Source: Candidatus Dormiibacterota bacterium (GTDB taxonomy: Bacteria > Chloroflexota > Dormibacteria > Aeolococcales > Aeolococcaceae). Taken from it: DNA of 10,697 bases. The stretch covers positions 1 through 10,697 of the forward strand of contig JAFALX010000060.1 of assembly GCA_019234035.1 (NCBI GenBank), in the 5' to 3' direction. The notes beneath the pieces are model-generated. The model saw nothing but the letters and a program-made list of their open reading frames with translations, made no database searches and had not been told where the DNA came from. This document shows, one piece after another, positions 1 to 6,262 of the stretch (its first letter is position 1; every line of letters begins with the position of its first letter). The position numbers and the translations under genes are program-made.

Positions 1-57
1 CGGCGCGGCTACGCGAGCGGCGTTATCCTGCGAGCGCTGCGCGCCGTGCACACCTGA
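1..57 (+). CDS. recX: C-terminal end of probable RecX regulatory protein (partial, 5' end outside window)
   Basis: The first reading frame is open from base 1 to a TGA at 55-57 and encodes the tail RRGYASGVILRALRAVHT. RecX proteins end in a three-helix repeat whose last copy reads roughly 'RFL..RGY...I...' followed by a few residues and the stop, and this tail has the same shape (Arg-rich start, RGY, Ile, hydrophobic helix). RecX binds RecA and modulates its filament. The genomic context also fits, because recA-recX commonly lies just upstream of rny in related gene orders. Only 18 residues are visible, so the call rests on a short motif plus neighbourhood. Any other protein ending in a short amphipathic helix remains possible. 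Confidence 0.5.
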   Translation, partial: RRGYASGVILRALRAVHT

Positions 58-108
58 TCGCACGCACCGCAGTTGCTCAATCCCTTTGACGCGCACGGAG
101 GTGTCAGC

Positions 109-438
109 GTGCTGATCAGCACTGCGAACGATCTTCCCGGGTACGAGATCACCGAGGTCCTCGGTGAGGTGTTCGGCCTCACCGTCCGCTCCCGCCACAT
201 CGGTGCGCAGATGGGCGCCGGGCTGAAATCGCTGGTCGGCGGCGAGCTCAGGGGCATGACGAAGAACCTGGTGGAGAGCCGTCAGGAGGTGATTCAGCGC
301 ATGGTCGAGGAGGCGCAGGCCAAGGGAGCGGACGCGATCGTCGCCTTCCGCTTCGACACCTCGGAGATGGGCGGCACCTGGACCGAGATCTGCGCGTACG
401 GCACCGCCGTCAAGACGAAACCCGCCGCGGCGGCGTAG
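109..438 (+). CDS. YbjQ/UPF0145 family small protein (putative heavy-metal-binding domain)
   Basis: This 109-residue protein matches the YbjQ (UPF0145, PF01906) family over its whole length. It begins with LISTANDLPGYEI, as the family begins with a short strand and 'T...LPGYEI'. Next come a 'GEVFG' segment, a helix with the 'VGGE' pattern typical of the family, a long helix, 'AKGADAIVAFRFD', and a final strand ending in GTAVK. The family forms small, probably pentameric, cytoplasmic proteins of unproven function; metal binding is inferred from structure only. I chose the GTG at 109 because GGAGG lies at 97-101, seven bases before it, and the family's conserved N-terminus starts there. A TTG at 73 would add 12 unconserved residues. 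The gene is monocistronic-looking and convergent with the MFS gene, 43 bp away. Confidence 0.85.
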   Translation: MLISTANDLPGYEITEVLGEVFGLTVRSRHIGAQMGAGLKSLVGGELRGMTKNLVESRQEVIQRMVEEAQAKGADAIVAFRFDTSEMGGTWTEICAYGTAVKTKPAAAA

Positions 439-458
439 TGCAGCACACACACCTGGGG

Positions 459-480
459 CGCTCGGGGCCCTCGGTGAGCG
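459..480. terminator. Weak inverted repeat in the convergent gap (possible terminator)
   Basis: CGCTC at 459-463 is complementary to GAGCG at 476-480, with a 12-base GC-rich loop that could pair further. It lies in the 43-base gap between two convergent genes, where a bidirectional terminator would be expected. There is no T-run on either side, so this is only a candidate structure. Confidence 0.2.
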
Positions 481-481
481 G

Positions 482-1846
482 TCAGGCCGCCGGCACAGAC
501 AGCGAGGCGCGCGCCGAGTCAGCGCGCGCGAGCCGCGTCACCAGCGAGAAGGTGACGAGGAAGATCAGCGCCAGGAACACGAGCAGACCGTCCGCCCCGA
601 GCGCGCGGATGAAGACGCCGCCGACGATCGCGCCGACGGCTCCGCCGGCGGCGAGCGTCACCGTATAGAAGGACATCAGCGCCGAGCGGTCCGCGACGAG
701 CGACTCGGAGCAGTCGGCGAGATAGGTGACCGCCGCCGGCCCGAAGCCTGCCAGCCAGATGATGCCGAGCGCCAGCACGGGCAGCGCCAGCGGCGCGATC
801 CCCAGGCCCACCTGGTTCAGCACGAACAGCGTCGCGATGATCACCACTGCGCCCGGAAGCGCTCGCTGCATGATCGCCGCGGGTCGCGTTCGCGTGAGCC
901 TCGGCGTCCAGAGCGCGATGCCGACGAGGAAGAGCACGATGCCGCTCACCAGCAGCACGCCGATCAGGCGCTCGTCGAGGTGGTGCTCCAGGTGCTGCCC
1001 GGCGACGGGCGCGTGGCGCAGCAGCGCCGGCATATGGGCGGTGAATGCGCCGATGAGCGCGAAGCATCCGATCCACGCCGGAAGGAAGGAGCGCATCGGC
1101 CCAGGGCCGAACACCGCATGGAGCACGGTGCGCAGCGGGCTCACGCGCAGCGGCGGCACCTTCGGTACCAGCCACAGGCAGATGAACGCGGCGACGATGT
1201 ACAGCCCGGCGAGGAGGACGAACGCAATGCGGCCGAGGCTGTGGTACGCGAACGGGCCGATCGCGAAGCCGCCGGCATAGCCCGCCAGCGTGGCGCCGTC
1301 GAACGCCCCCGACGCTCGCGCCCTGCCGGCTCGGTCGTGCGAGGTGGCCGCCGCGATGGTGCCCAGCGCCACCGGCACGAACGCCGCGGCGCCGATGCCC
1401 TCGACAAGGCGGGCGAGCGCGACGTGCGCAGCGCTGTGCGCAAGCGAGACGAGCAATACGCCGGCTGCGGCGATCATCGGACCGGCAACGATGAACAGGC
1501 GCCGGCCCAACCGGTCCGCGTACCGCGCCAGAAACGGCGCGAACGTCATCTCGCTCAGGGACTGCGCGGCCACGACCAGCCCGATCGTCACGCCGCTGGG
1601 GCGGCTGCCCGCCAGGTCGCTCAGGTAGAACTGCACCGAGACGCTGGCGCCCACGGCGGCGACGCGCAGCAGCGCCGTCCCGGCGAGGAGCGCACCGAGT
1701 GTAACCGGCCGGTGCAGCTCGAGCTCGGCGGCGTCGTCGTCCGGCGCCCCGGAACCCGGCTCCGTCGGCGCCGCCGGGGGTGGCGGGAGCAGCGTGTCCG
1801 GGGGCGGAGGGGGCGCTGCCCTGGCCTCGGTGGGTGGTTCCCTCAC
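482..1846 (-). CDS. Major facilitator superfamily transporter with proline-rich N-terminal tail
   Basis: The product is a 454-residue inner-membrane protein with about 12 hydrophobic segments, the normal size and fold of an MFS permease. The loop after the second membrane segment reads ARYADRLGRR, a good copy of MFS motif A (G-x-x-x-D-x-x-G-R-R, with Ala for the first Gly). Segments such as VEGIGAAAFVPVALGTIAA and DGATLAGYAGGFAIGPF resemble motifs B and C of drug-efflux MFS members. A predicted cytoplasmic tail of about 45 residues precedes the first membrane segment and contains runs PPPPP and PPPP followed by an acidic DDD stretch, which is unusual. The GTG at 1846 was chosen because a TAGGCT -10-like box ends exactly 7 nt before it. 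An upstream in-frame extension to 2077 overlaps the rny start region and adds only low-complexity residues. The substrate cannot be read from the sequence; efflux is the default guess. Confidence 0.85.
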   Translation of the reverse strand: MREPPTEARAAPPPPPDTLLPPPPAAPTEPGSGAPDDDAAELELHRPVTLGALLAGTALLRVAAVGASVSVQFYLSDLAGSRPSGVTIGLVVAAQSLSEMTFAPFLARYADRLGRRLFIVAGPMIAAAGVLLVSLAHSAAHVALARLVEGIGAAAFVPVALGTIAAATSHDRAGRARASGAFDGATLAGYAGGFAIGPFAYHSLGRIAFVLLAGLYIVAAFICLWLVPKVPPLRVSPLRTVLHAVFGPGPMRSFLPAWIGCFALIGAFTAHMPALLRHAPVAGQHLEHHLDERLIGVLLVSGIVLFLVGIALWTPRLTRTRPAAIMQRALPGAVVIIATLFVLNQVGLGIAPLALPVLALGIIWLAGFGPAAVTYLADCSESLVADRSALMSFYTVTLAAGGAVGAIVGGVFIRALGADGLLVFLALIFLVTFSLVTRLARADSARASLSVPAA

Positions 1847-1851
1847 TCGAT

Positions 1852-1861
1852 GAAGCCTAGC
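1852..1861 (-). promoter_or_regulatory. -10-like box TAGGCT placed for a leaderless MFS transcript
   Basis: On the minus strand GCTAGGCTTC contains TAGGCT (1859 down to 1854), which fits TAnnnT. Exactly seven bases separate it from the GTG start at 1846-1844, so transcription would begin at or next to the start codon. The same 10-mer with the same spacing stands before miaB. No convincing -35 element is visible. Confidence 0.55.
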
Positions 1862-1920
1862 GATCGGCCGGGGCGAGCGGAACAAACGTTGCAGGAGCGC
1901 GCATGCTGCCGCGAGGCACG

Positions 1921-1926
1921 TACAAT
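1921..1926 (+). promoter_or_regulatory. Candidate -10 box TACAAT for rny
   Basis: TACAAT differs from the TATAAT consensus at one position and sits in an AT-rich patch (TACAATTTT) that stands out in this GC-rich region. It would start transcription near 1932-1934, giving an rny leader of about 60 nt to the ATG at 1993. No -35 at 16-18 bp spacing is convincing; TTGCAG at 1889-1894 is too far away. Together with the minus-strand box at 1854-1859, this makes 1847-1992 a divergent promoter region. Confidence 0.4.
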
Positions 1927-1992
1927 TTTCGATGTCTCTGACGGAGCGAATCGGCCGGACGCGTCGCGCAATCCGGCCCGCCCGGTCTGGCG

Positions 1993-3615
1993 ATGCGCAG
2001 GTGCACACGCCACCCGGTGCCGTCTCCGCCCGAGGCTCCAGCGGGGCGCACTCGTCCCACATCCGAGGTTCATCCAATCGACATCCTGATAGGAGCCCTT
2101 GTCGGGCTCGCCGTCGCAGCCGTCTTCGCCTTCTTCGCCATCTCGTATGCGCGTGGCGAGACCGCGCGTGCCCAGGCTGCCCAGAAGGAGAGCGAGGCCC
2201 GCGAGCAGGAGTCGCGGCGCAACGTCGACCAGGAGTCCAAGGCCGTCCTGCTGGCGGCCAAGGAGGAGGCGTCGCGGCGCCGCGAGGAGGTCGAGGCCGA
2301 GATCCGCGACCGCCGCTCGGAGATGGCCCGCCTCGAACAGCGCAACGCGCAGCGCGAGGAGAGCCTGGAGCGGCGGATGCGCGAGCTGGAGAGCAGCGAG
2401 CAGCGCCTCGGCCGCCGCGAGACCGAGCTCGAGGCCAGCCGGCAGTCCATCGAGACCGAGCGCGACTCCATCACCACGGAGCTGCAGCGCGTGGCGGCGC
2501 TCAGCCGGGAGGAGGCCCGCGCCGAGGTGCTGGCGAGCGTCGAGGGCGAGCTGACCCCGGAGATCGCCGCCCGCATCCGCGACGCCGAGCTGCGCGTGCG
2601 CGACGAGGCGGCGGAGCGGTCCCGCGAGATCCTCATCGCAGCGATGCAGCGGCAGGCCTCGGAGCAGACCGGCGATGCATCGGTGACCGTCATGCCACTG
2701 CCGTCCGACGAGCTCAAGGGCCGCATCATCGGCCGCGAGGGACGCAACATCCGCGCTTTGGAGGCGGCCACCGGCGTGGACGTCATCGTCGACGACACGC
2801 CCGAGGCGATCGTCCTCAGCGCCTTCGACCCGGTGCGGCGCGAGGTGGCCAAGGCTGCGCTCGAGCGGCTGTTCAGTGACGGTCGCATCCACCCCGCGCG
2901 CATCGAGGAGATGGTCACCAAGGCGCGCAACGAGCTCACTCAGAAGATGAAGCAGGAGGGGGAGGCCGCGTTGCAGGAGGTGGGCATCACTAGTGTCAAC
3001 CCGGAGCTGGCGCGGTTGCTTGGGACACTCCGGTATCGCTCCATCTACGGCCAGAACGTGCTGGCGCACAGCCGCGACACGGCCGGCATCGCCGGAATGA
3101 TCGCGGCCGAGGTCGGCTACGACGAGCAGGTGGCGCGGGAGGCCGCGCTGTTCCATGACATCGGCTGGGCGGTCGAGCACGACGTCGAGGGCTCGCACGC
3201 GATCATCGGTGGCGAGATCCTGGCGCGGCTGGGGCGCAAACCCGCGGTGGTGCATGCGGTTCGCGCGCATCACTACGACGAGGAGCCGCGATCCATCGCC
3301 GCATTCATCGTCATGACCGCGGACGCCATCAGCGCGTCGCGCGTGGCGTCACGTCGGGAATCGCTGGCCCAGTCGATCAAACGGCAGGAGCGCCTCGAGG
3401 CCATCGCGAACGACTTCCCGGGGGTGGATCGGAGCTTCGCGGTGCAGTCGGGCAAGGAGCTGCGCGTGCTCGTGCGACCTCAGGAGATCGACGACGATCG
3501 GGCGCAGATCATGGCGCGCCAGATCGCCAAGCGGCTGCACGCGGAAGCCACGTACGCCGGACGGGTGAAGGTCGTGGTGCTTCGCGAGACCCGGTGCGTC
3601 GAGTACGCCCGGTAA
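1993..3615 (+). CDS. rny: Ribonuclease Y (membrane-anchored endoribonuclease)
   Basis: RNase Y starts bulk mRNA decay by endonucleolytic cleavage from the inner face of the membrane. The full domain order is present: a transmembrane segment (IDILIGALVGLAVAAVFAFF, residues about 29-48), and a long charged coiled coil rich in Glu/Arg/Gln (about 50-220). A KH RNA-binding domain follows with GRIIGREGRNIRALE (about 240-255), then an HD domain with the metal-binding pair H388-D389 in LFHDIGWA, EGSHAIIGG, and a later AHHYDEEP. The protein ends in the family signature KVVVLRETRCVEYAR. At 540 residues it is slightly longer than the usual ~510-520. The extra length is the N-terminus: ATG 1993 or GTG 2017 both place 20-28 residues before the membrane segment, whereas the family usually starts right at it, so the start is uncertain. 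The usual HDIGK is HDIGW here. spoVS follows 55 bp downstream. Confidence 0.95.
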   Translation: MRRCTRHPVPSPPEAPAGRTRPTSEVHPIDILIGALVGLAVAAVFAFFAISYARGETARAQAAQKESEAREQESRRNVDQESKAVLLAAKEEASRRREEVEAEIRDRRSEMARLEQRNAQREESLERRMRELESSEQRLGRRETELEASRQSIETERDSITTELQRVAALSREEARAEVLASVEGELTPEIAARIRDAELRVRDEAAERSREILIAAMQRQASEQTGDASVTVMPLPSDELKGRIIGREGRNIRALEAATGVDVIVDDTPEAIVLSAFDPVRREVAKAALERLFSDGRIHPARIEEMVTKARNELTQKMKQEGEAALQEVGITSVNPELARLLGTLRYRSIYGQNVLAHSRDTAGIAGMIAAEVGYDEQVAREAALFHDIGWAVEHDVEGSHAIIGGEILARLGRKPAVVHAVRAHHYDEEPRSIAAFIVMTADAISASRVASRRESLAQSIKRQERLEAIANDFPGVDRSFAVQSGKELRVLVRPQEIDDDRAQIMARQIAKRLHAEATYAGRVKVVVLRETRCVEYAR

Positions 3616-3659
3616 CAATTGGGGAGCAGGGCGGGATGGGCGCTCGTGCAGGGGCCACC

Positions 3660-3664
3660 GAGGG
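3660..3664 (+). promoter_or_regulatory. Ribosome binding site GAGGG deciding the spoVS start
   Basis: GAGGG lies six bases before the ATG at 3671, whereas no purine-rich site precedes the internal ATG at 3728 where most SpoVS proteins begin. This favours the longer product. The overlapping GATAAT at 3667-3672 could alternatively be a -10 box for a transcript starting inside the extension, which would favour the short form. Confidence 0.45.
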
Positions 3665-3670
3665 CCGATA

Positions 3671-3988
3671 ATGGCGTTCTCCGAGTCCAGCAAAGCCACA
3701 GCCCGGCCCAAACGGGCCGACCCTGCAATGGAAGTTCTCAAGGTTTCAGCCACGAGCAAGCCCGTCGCCGTCGCCGGTGCCATCGCCGGTGTCGTCCGCA
3801 CCCAGTCGAAGGTTGAGGTGCAGGCCATCGGCGCGGGCGCGATCAACCAGGCCGTCAAGGCGATCGCGATCTCACGCGGCTACGTGGCGCCGGGTGGTCT
3901 CGACCTTGTGTGCATTCCGTCGTTCATCGACATCAGCATCGATGGCGAGGAGCGCACCGGGATCCGTCTGATCGTCGAAGTACGCTAG
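3671..3988 (+). CDS. spoVS: Stage V sporulation protein S (SpoVS) family, Alba-like fold
   Basis: From residue 20 (MEVLKVSATSKPVAVAGAIAG) to the end (GEERTGIRLIVEVR), this 105-residue protein follows the 86-residue SpoVS family, including QAIGAGAINQAVKAIAISRG and the PSFIDISIDGEERT block. SpoVS is a small Alba-like, probably nucleic-acid-binding protein needed for late sporulation in Bacillus, but it is widespread in bacteria that do not sporulate and is often found beside rny. That neighbourhood is conserved here and suggests a role tied to RNA metabolism and not to spores. The first 19 residues (MAFSESSKATARPKRADPA) are a basic/polar extension outside the family. It is kept because GAGGG precedes this ATG at good spacing. 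If translation starts at 3728 the protein is of standard length. Confidence 0.93.
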   Translation: MAFSESSKATARPKRADPAMEVLKVSATSKPVAVAGAIAGVVRTQSKVEVQAIGAGAINQAVKAIAISRGYVAPGGLDLVCIPSFIDISIDGEERTGIRLIVEVR

Positions 3989-4103
3989 CGGCCGAAGCGG
4001 CTCGGAGTCAGCGCGTGCGGCGCGTGGATCGAGGTGCTTCTGCATGAGGTTCAGCGCAAATGGACGCTGTGCGCTGCGCGAGCTGGACGGCCGCCCACTG
4101 GCG

Positions 4104-4123
4104 GCGACGCGACGCGACGCGAT
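4104..4123 (+). repeat. Short tandem repeat of GCGAC (about four copies)
   Basis: Three exact GCGAC units are followed by GCGAT, in the noncoding gap between spoVS and the secreted-protein gene, just upstream of a possible -10 box. It may be a simple sequence expansion or a phase-variable element. No function can be read from it. Confidence 0.6.
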
Positions 4124-4127
4124 GACG

Positions 4128-4133
4128 TAGTCT
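4128..4133 (+). promoter_or_regulatory. Candidate -10 box TAGTCT upstream of the leader ORF and secreted protein
   Basis: TAGTCT fits the TAnnnT pattern of the other start-proximal boxes in this window. Initiation about seven bases downstream (near 4140) would make the transcript start on the purine-rich ribosome binding stretch 4140-4151 that precedes the ATG at 4153. No -35 box is evident and the assignment is by pattern only. Confidence 0.3.
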
Positions 4134-4152
4134 GTCAGCAGGAAGAGGGAGC

Positions 4153-4212
4153 ATGCGGACCGCACCAGCTCTAGCGGTCGTCAGGTGCTCCACCCAGGGG
4201 GTAGAGCCATGA
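4153..4212 (+). CDS. Putative 19-codon leader ORF overlapping the downstream start (ATGA)
   Basis: An ATG at 4153 follows the strongly purine-rich stretch AGGAAGAGGGAG (4140-4151), the best Shine-Dalgarno-like run in this intergenic region. The frame encodes MRTAPALAVVRCSTQGVEP and stops at TGA 4210-4212, which overlaps the ATG (4209-4211) of the secreted protein as ATGA. Such overlaps usually mean translational coupling, in which ribosomes finishing the leader restart on the next gene. The peptide matches no family I know and has no attenuator-like codon run. It could be chance, since a 19-codon ORF is short, but the strong site plus exact overlap is suggestive. Confidence 0.35.
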   Translation: MRTAPALAVVRCSTQGVEP

Positions 4213-6158
4213 CCGCTGGAGCCAGGTCGCGGGTTCGACGGGTCCGAATCGTTGGGAGCGTTGCGAACCGGCCCGGCGGCCGGAGGCTTTTCCGACTCGG
4301 CGTTGCGCTCAGCGTGCAGCTTGCGTGCGTGCTGGCGATCGTCGTGGAATACGTCACGCCCGTTCCCGCCAGCGCGTCGTCTGGATTCACCGCCTTTGTG
4401 GCGAACGAGGGCTCGAACTCGGTGAGCGTGCTCGACAGCGGAAGCAACGCGGTCGTCGCCTCCGTCACCTCGGGCATGAACCTTCCAGCGGGCGTCGCCG
4501 TCACCCCAGACGCGAAGACGGCGTACGTCGCCAACCACGGGGGCAGCCCACCCGTCGTCACCCCCATAGATGTGGCCACGAACACCGCGGGGAGCCCCAT
4601 CTCGCTGCCCTCGGGCGTCGGCCCCTTTGCGATTGCGATCAGTCCGGACGGCGCGACGGCGTACGTCACCGACAAGGGCAACAGCACCGTCACTCCCATC
4701 AAGCTGGCGACGCGGACAGTGGGCACGGCCATATCCGTGGGCTCCGGCCCTGAGGCGATCGCCATTACGCCCGACGGAGCGACTGCATACGTTGCAGACA
4801 TGAACACCAGCGCCGTCTCGACCATCAACCTGGCGACGAATGCCGTGGGCAGCGTGACGGTCGGGCGGCTCCCCACTGGCGTAGCCATCACGCCGGACGG
4901 GAAGTCCGCCTACGTCTCGAACTTCGGTTCGAACACAGTGTCGGTCATCGCCATCGCGACCAACACGGTGTCGGCGACGATTCCGACCGGCACCGAACCC
5001 GCAGGCGTCGCGATCACCCCGGACGGGACCACCGGCCTGGTCGCCGACTACGGTTCGGCAGACGTCACGCGATTCGCTACGGCAACCAACACCGCGGTCG
5101 GCACTGTCCCCGCCGGGAACTCACCCTTCGGCCTCGCCATCACTCCCGACGGCGCCCGCGCTTATGTGACCGACAACGTATCCGCGGGGACGGTGACGCC
5201 CATCGACATCGGGTCGAGCTCGGCGCTGGCCGCCATCACCGTCGGTAGCAACCCGGTCGGCATCGCGATCGCCCCGGCGTCGGGTCCAACGATCAGCTCG
5301 GAAGCGTCGGCATCGGTTCCTGCCGGCGGCCGTATCCACGACACCGCGACGCTGAGCGGTGGGCAGCGGCCGGTCGGGACCATCAACTTCGCCCTCTTCG
5401 GTCCCGGCGACGCGTCCTGCGCGAGTCCAGTGGCCACGTCCCAGGCCACTGTCAACGGCAACGGGGCGTATACATCGGCGGAATTCACGACGGCCCTGCC
5501 CGGTACCTACGAGTGGCGGGCGAGCTACAGCGGCGATGCCAGTGACCGCGCCGCAGGTCCCACCTCGTGCACTGATCCCGCGGAGAGCGTCGTCGTCACG
5601 CCGCAGACGCTGACGGGTGAGGCATTCGGCGCCACGGGGCAATTGAATGTCCTCGTCCTGGGCGTCCACCTGTCAAGGACCCCGGACGCCGGCCCGGTTT
5701 CGACAACCACGGCAGGTACGACGGGCTCGTGCGTCGCCTCTGTCCAAATCGTCGTGTCGGCACACACCCTCTGCGCGCACGTGACGACGACGGTGGGTCC
5801 CGCGACTTCCACCGGCCAGGCCTCCATCGCCGATGCCACGATCAGCATCGCCGGTGTGCCGTTGATCACCCTGACCGGGGTGTCGGCGACATCGCAGACA
5901 TCGTGCCAGGGCTCCTCGGGCAGCACGACGATCACCGGGCTCACGATCGGCGGCCTGCCGCGCGACACGAGCTCCCTGCGGCCGGGGACCGCGATCGATC
6001 TGGGCGTGGCGACGCTCGTTCTCAACGAGCAAACCGCAGTCACGGGCGCCGACCGGGGCCTCACGGTCGACGCCGTCCACCTCATTGTGCGGTCGCTGGT
6101 GACCCGCGCAGACGTGGTCCTCGCGTCTGCCACCAGCGACATCAGCAACTGCCCGTAG
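4209..6158 (+). CDS. Secreted seven-bladed YVTN beta-propeller protein with Ig-like and choice-of-anchor P-like domains
   Basis: This 649-residue protein is exported. It has an Arg-rich N-terminus, a hydrophobic core (GVALSVQLACVLAIVV) and an ASA-type signal peptidase site near residue 56. Residues about 59-358 form seven YVTN/lactonase-like blades, each with a variant of GVAITPDGxxAYVxN and a TNTVxxTI strand. Residues about 360-465 are an Ig-like domain (SVPAGGRIHDTATLSG, GTYEWRASYSGD) of the type common in cell-surface repeat proteins. Residues about 468-649 resemble the 'choice-of-anchor P' C-terminal domain, with GSTTITGLTIGGLP, GTAIDLGVATLVLNEQ and LTVDAVHLIV, and cysteine-containing strands (SCVAS, LCAHV, SCQGS, NCP). 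There is no C-terminal membrane helix or LPXTG. The ATG at 4209 is preferred over GTG 4185 because a G-rich stretch (4196-4201) precedes it and it is coupled to the leader ORF. Its role is unknown; cell-surface adhesion or envelope structure is inference. Confidence 0.85.
   Translation: MTAGARSRVRRVRIVGSVANRPGGRRLFRLGVALSVQLACVLAIVVEYVTPVPASASSGFTAFVANEGSNSVSVLDSGSNAVVASVTSGMNLPAGVAVTPDAKTAYVANHGGSPPVVTPIDVATNTAGSPISLPSGVGPFAIAISPDGATAYVTDKGNSTVTPIKLATRTVGTAISVGSGPEAIAITPDGATAYVADMNTSAVSTINLATNAVGSVTVGRLPTGVAITPDGKSAYVSNFGSNTVSVIAIATNTVSATIPTGTEPAGVAITPDGTTGLVADYGSADVTRFATATNTAVGTVPAGNSPFGLAITPDGARAYVTDNVSAGTVTPIDIGSSSALAAITVGSNPVGIAIAPASGPTISSEASASVPAGGRIHDTATLSGGQRPVGTINFALFGPGDASCASPVATSQATVNGNGAYTSAEFTTALPGTYEWRASYSGDASDRAAGPTSCTDPAESVVVTPQTLTGEAFGATGQLNVLVLGVHLSRTPDAGPVSTTTAGTTGSCVASVQIVVSAHTLCAHVTTTVGPATSTGQASIADATISIAGVPLITLTGVSATSQTSCQGSSGSTTITGLTIGGLPRDTSSLRPGTAIDLGVATLVLNEQTAVTGADRGLTVDAVHLIVRSLVTRADVVLASATSDISNCP
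4383..5280 (+). repeat. Seven tandem coding repeats of ~126 bp (propeller blades)
   Basis: The codons for the ITPDG-like turn recur at about 4500, 4638, 4764, 4887, 5013, 5139 and 5268, giving spacings of 138, 126, 123, 126, 126 and 129 bp (about 42 residues). All spacings are multiples of three, so blade number can change without frameshift. The repeats have diverged at the DNA level, so recent duplication is not obvious. Confidence 0.8.
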
Positions 6159-6199
6159 CGACGACAGCCGAACATCGCGCATGAGGTACGGGTCAGCCT

Positions 6200-6228
6200 A
6201 GGGCCCCGGCGACGACGGTGGCGGCCCT
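6200..6228. terminator. Possible hairpin between convergent genes
   Basis: AGGGCC (6200-6205) pairs with GGCCCT (6223-6228), and inside it CCG (6206-6208) can pair with CGG (6216-6218) around a four-base bulge. It sits in the 104-base gap between the convergent secreted-protein gene and the nitronate monooxygenase remnant. No T-run follows on either strand, so it would not be a classical intrinsic terminator. Confidence 0.25.
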
Positions 6229-6262
6229 CGTGCGGCCGCGCCGTCGTGCGACCGCGGACAAG

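Noticed and set aside
980..2089. A long plus-strand frame opposite the MFS gene.
   Set aside because: Arg/Gly-rich shadow of the transporter with no family resemblance; the minus-strand frame has membrane helices and motif A.
1932..2879. ATG five bases after TACAAT, opening a 315-codon frame, considered as a leaderless gene.
   Set aside because: The frame is an Arg-rich shadow of rny in another phase and shows no conserved content; a frameshift joining it to rny would still add unconserved residues.
2070..2939. A 289-codon Ser/Arg-rich minus-strand frame opposite the rny coiled coil.
   Set aside because: Composition mirrors the Glu/Arg-rich codons of the coiled coil; no domain, and it conflicts with rny.
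1843..3273. A 476-codon open frame on the minus strand opposite rny, Leu/Ala/Arg-rich.
   Set aside because: It lies antisense to a textbook RNase Y, has no recognisable domain, and long antisense frames are expected opposite GC-rich coding DNA.
6159..6262. Intergenic gap searched for a small gene, attachment site or RNA.
   Set aside because: Only a weak hairpin without a T-run was found; no tRNA-like or repeat structure.
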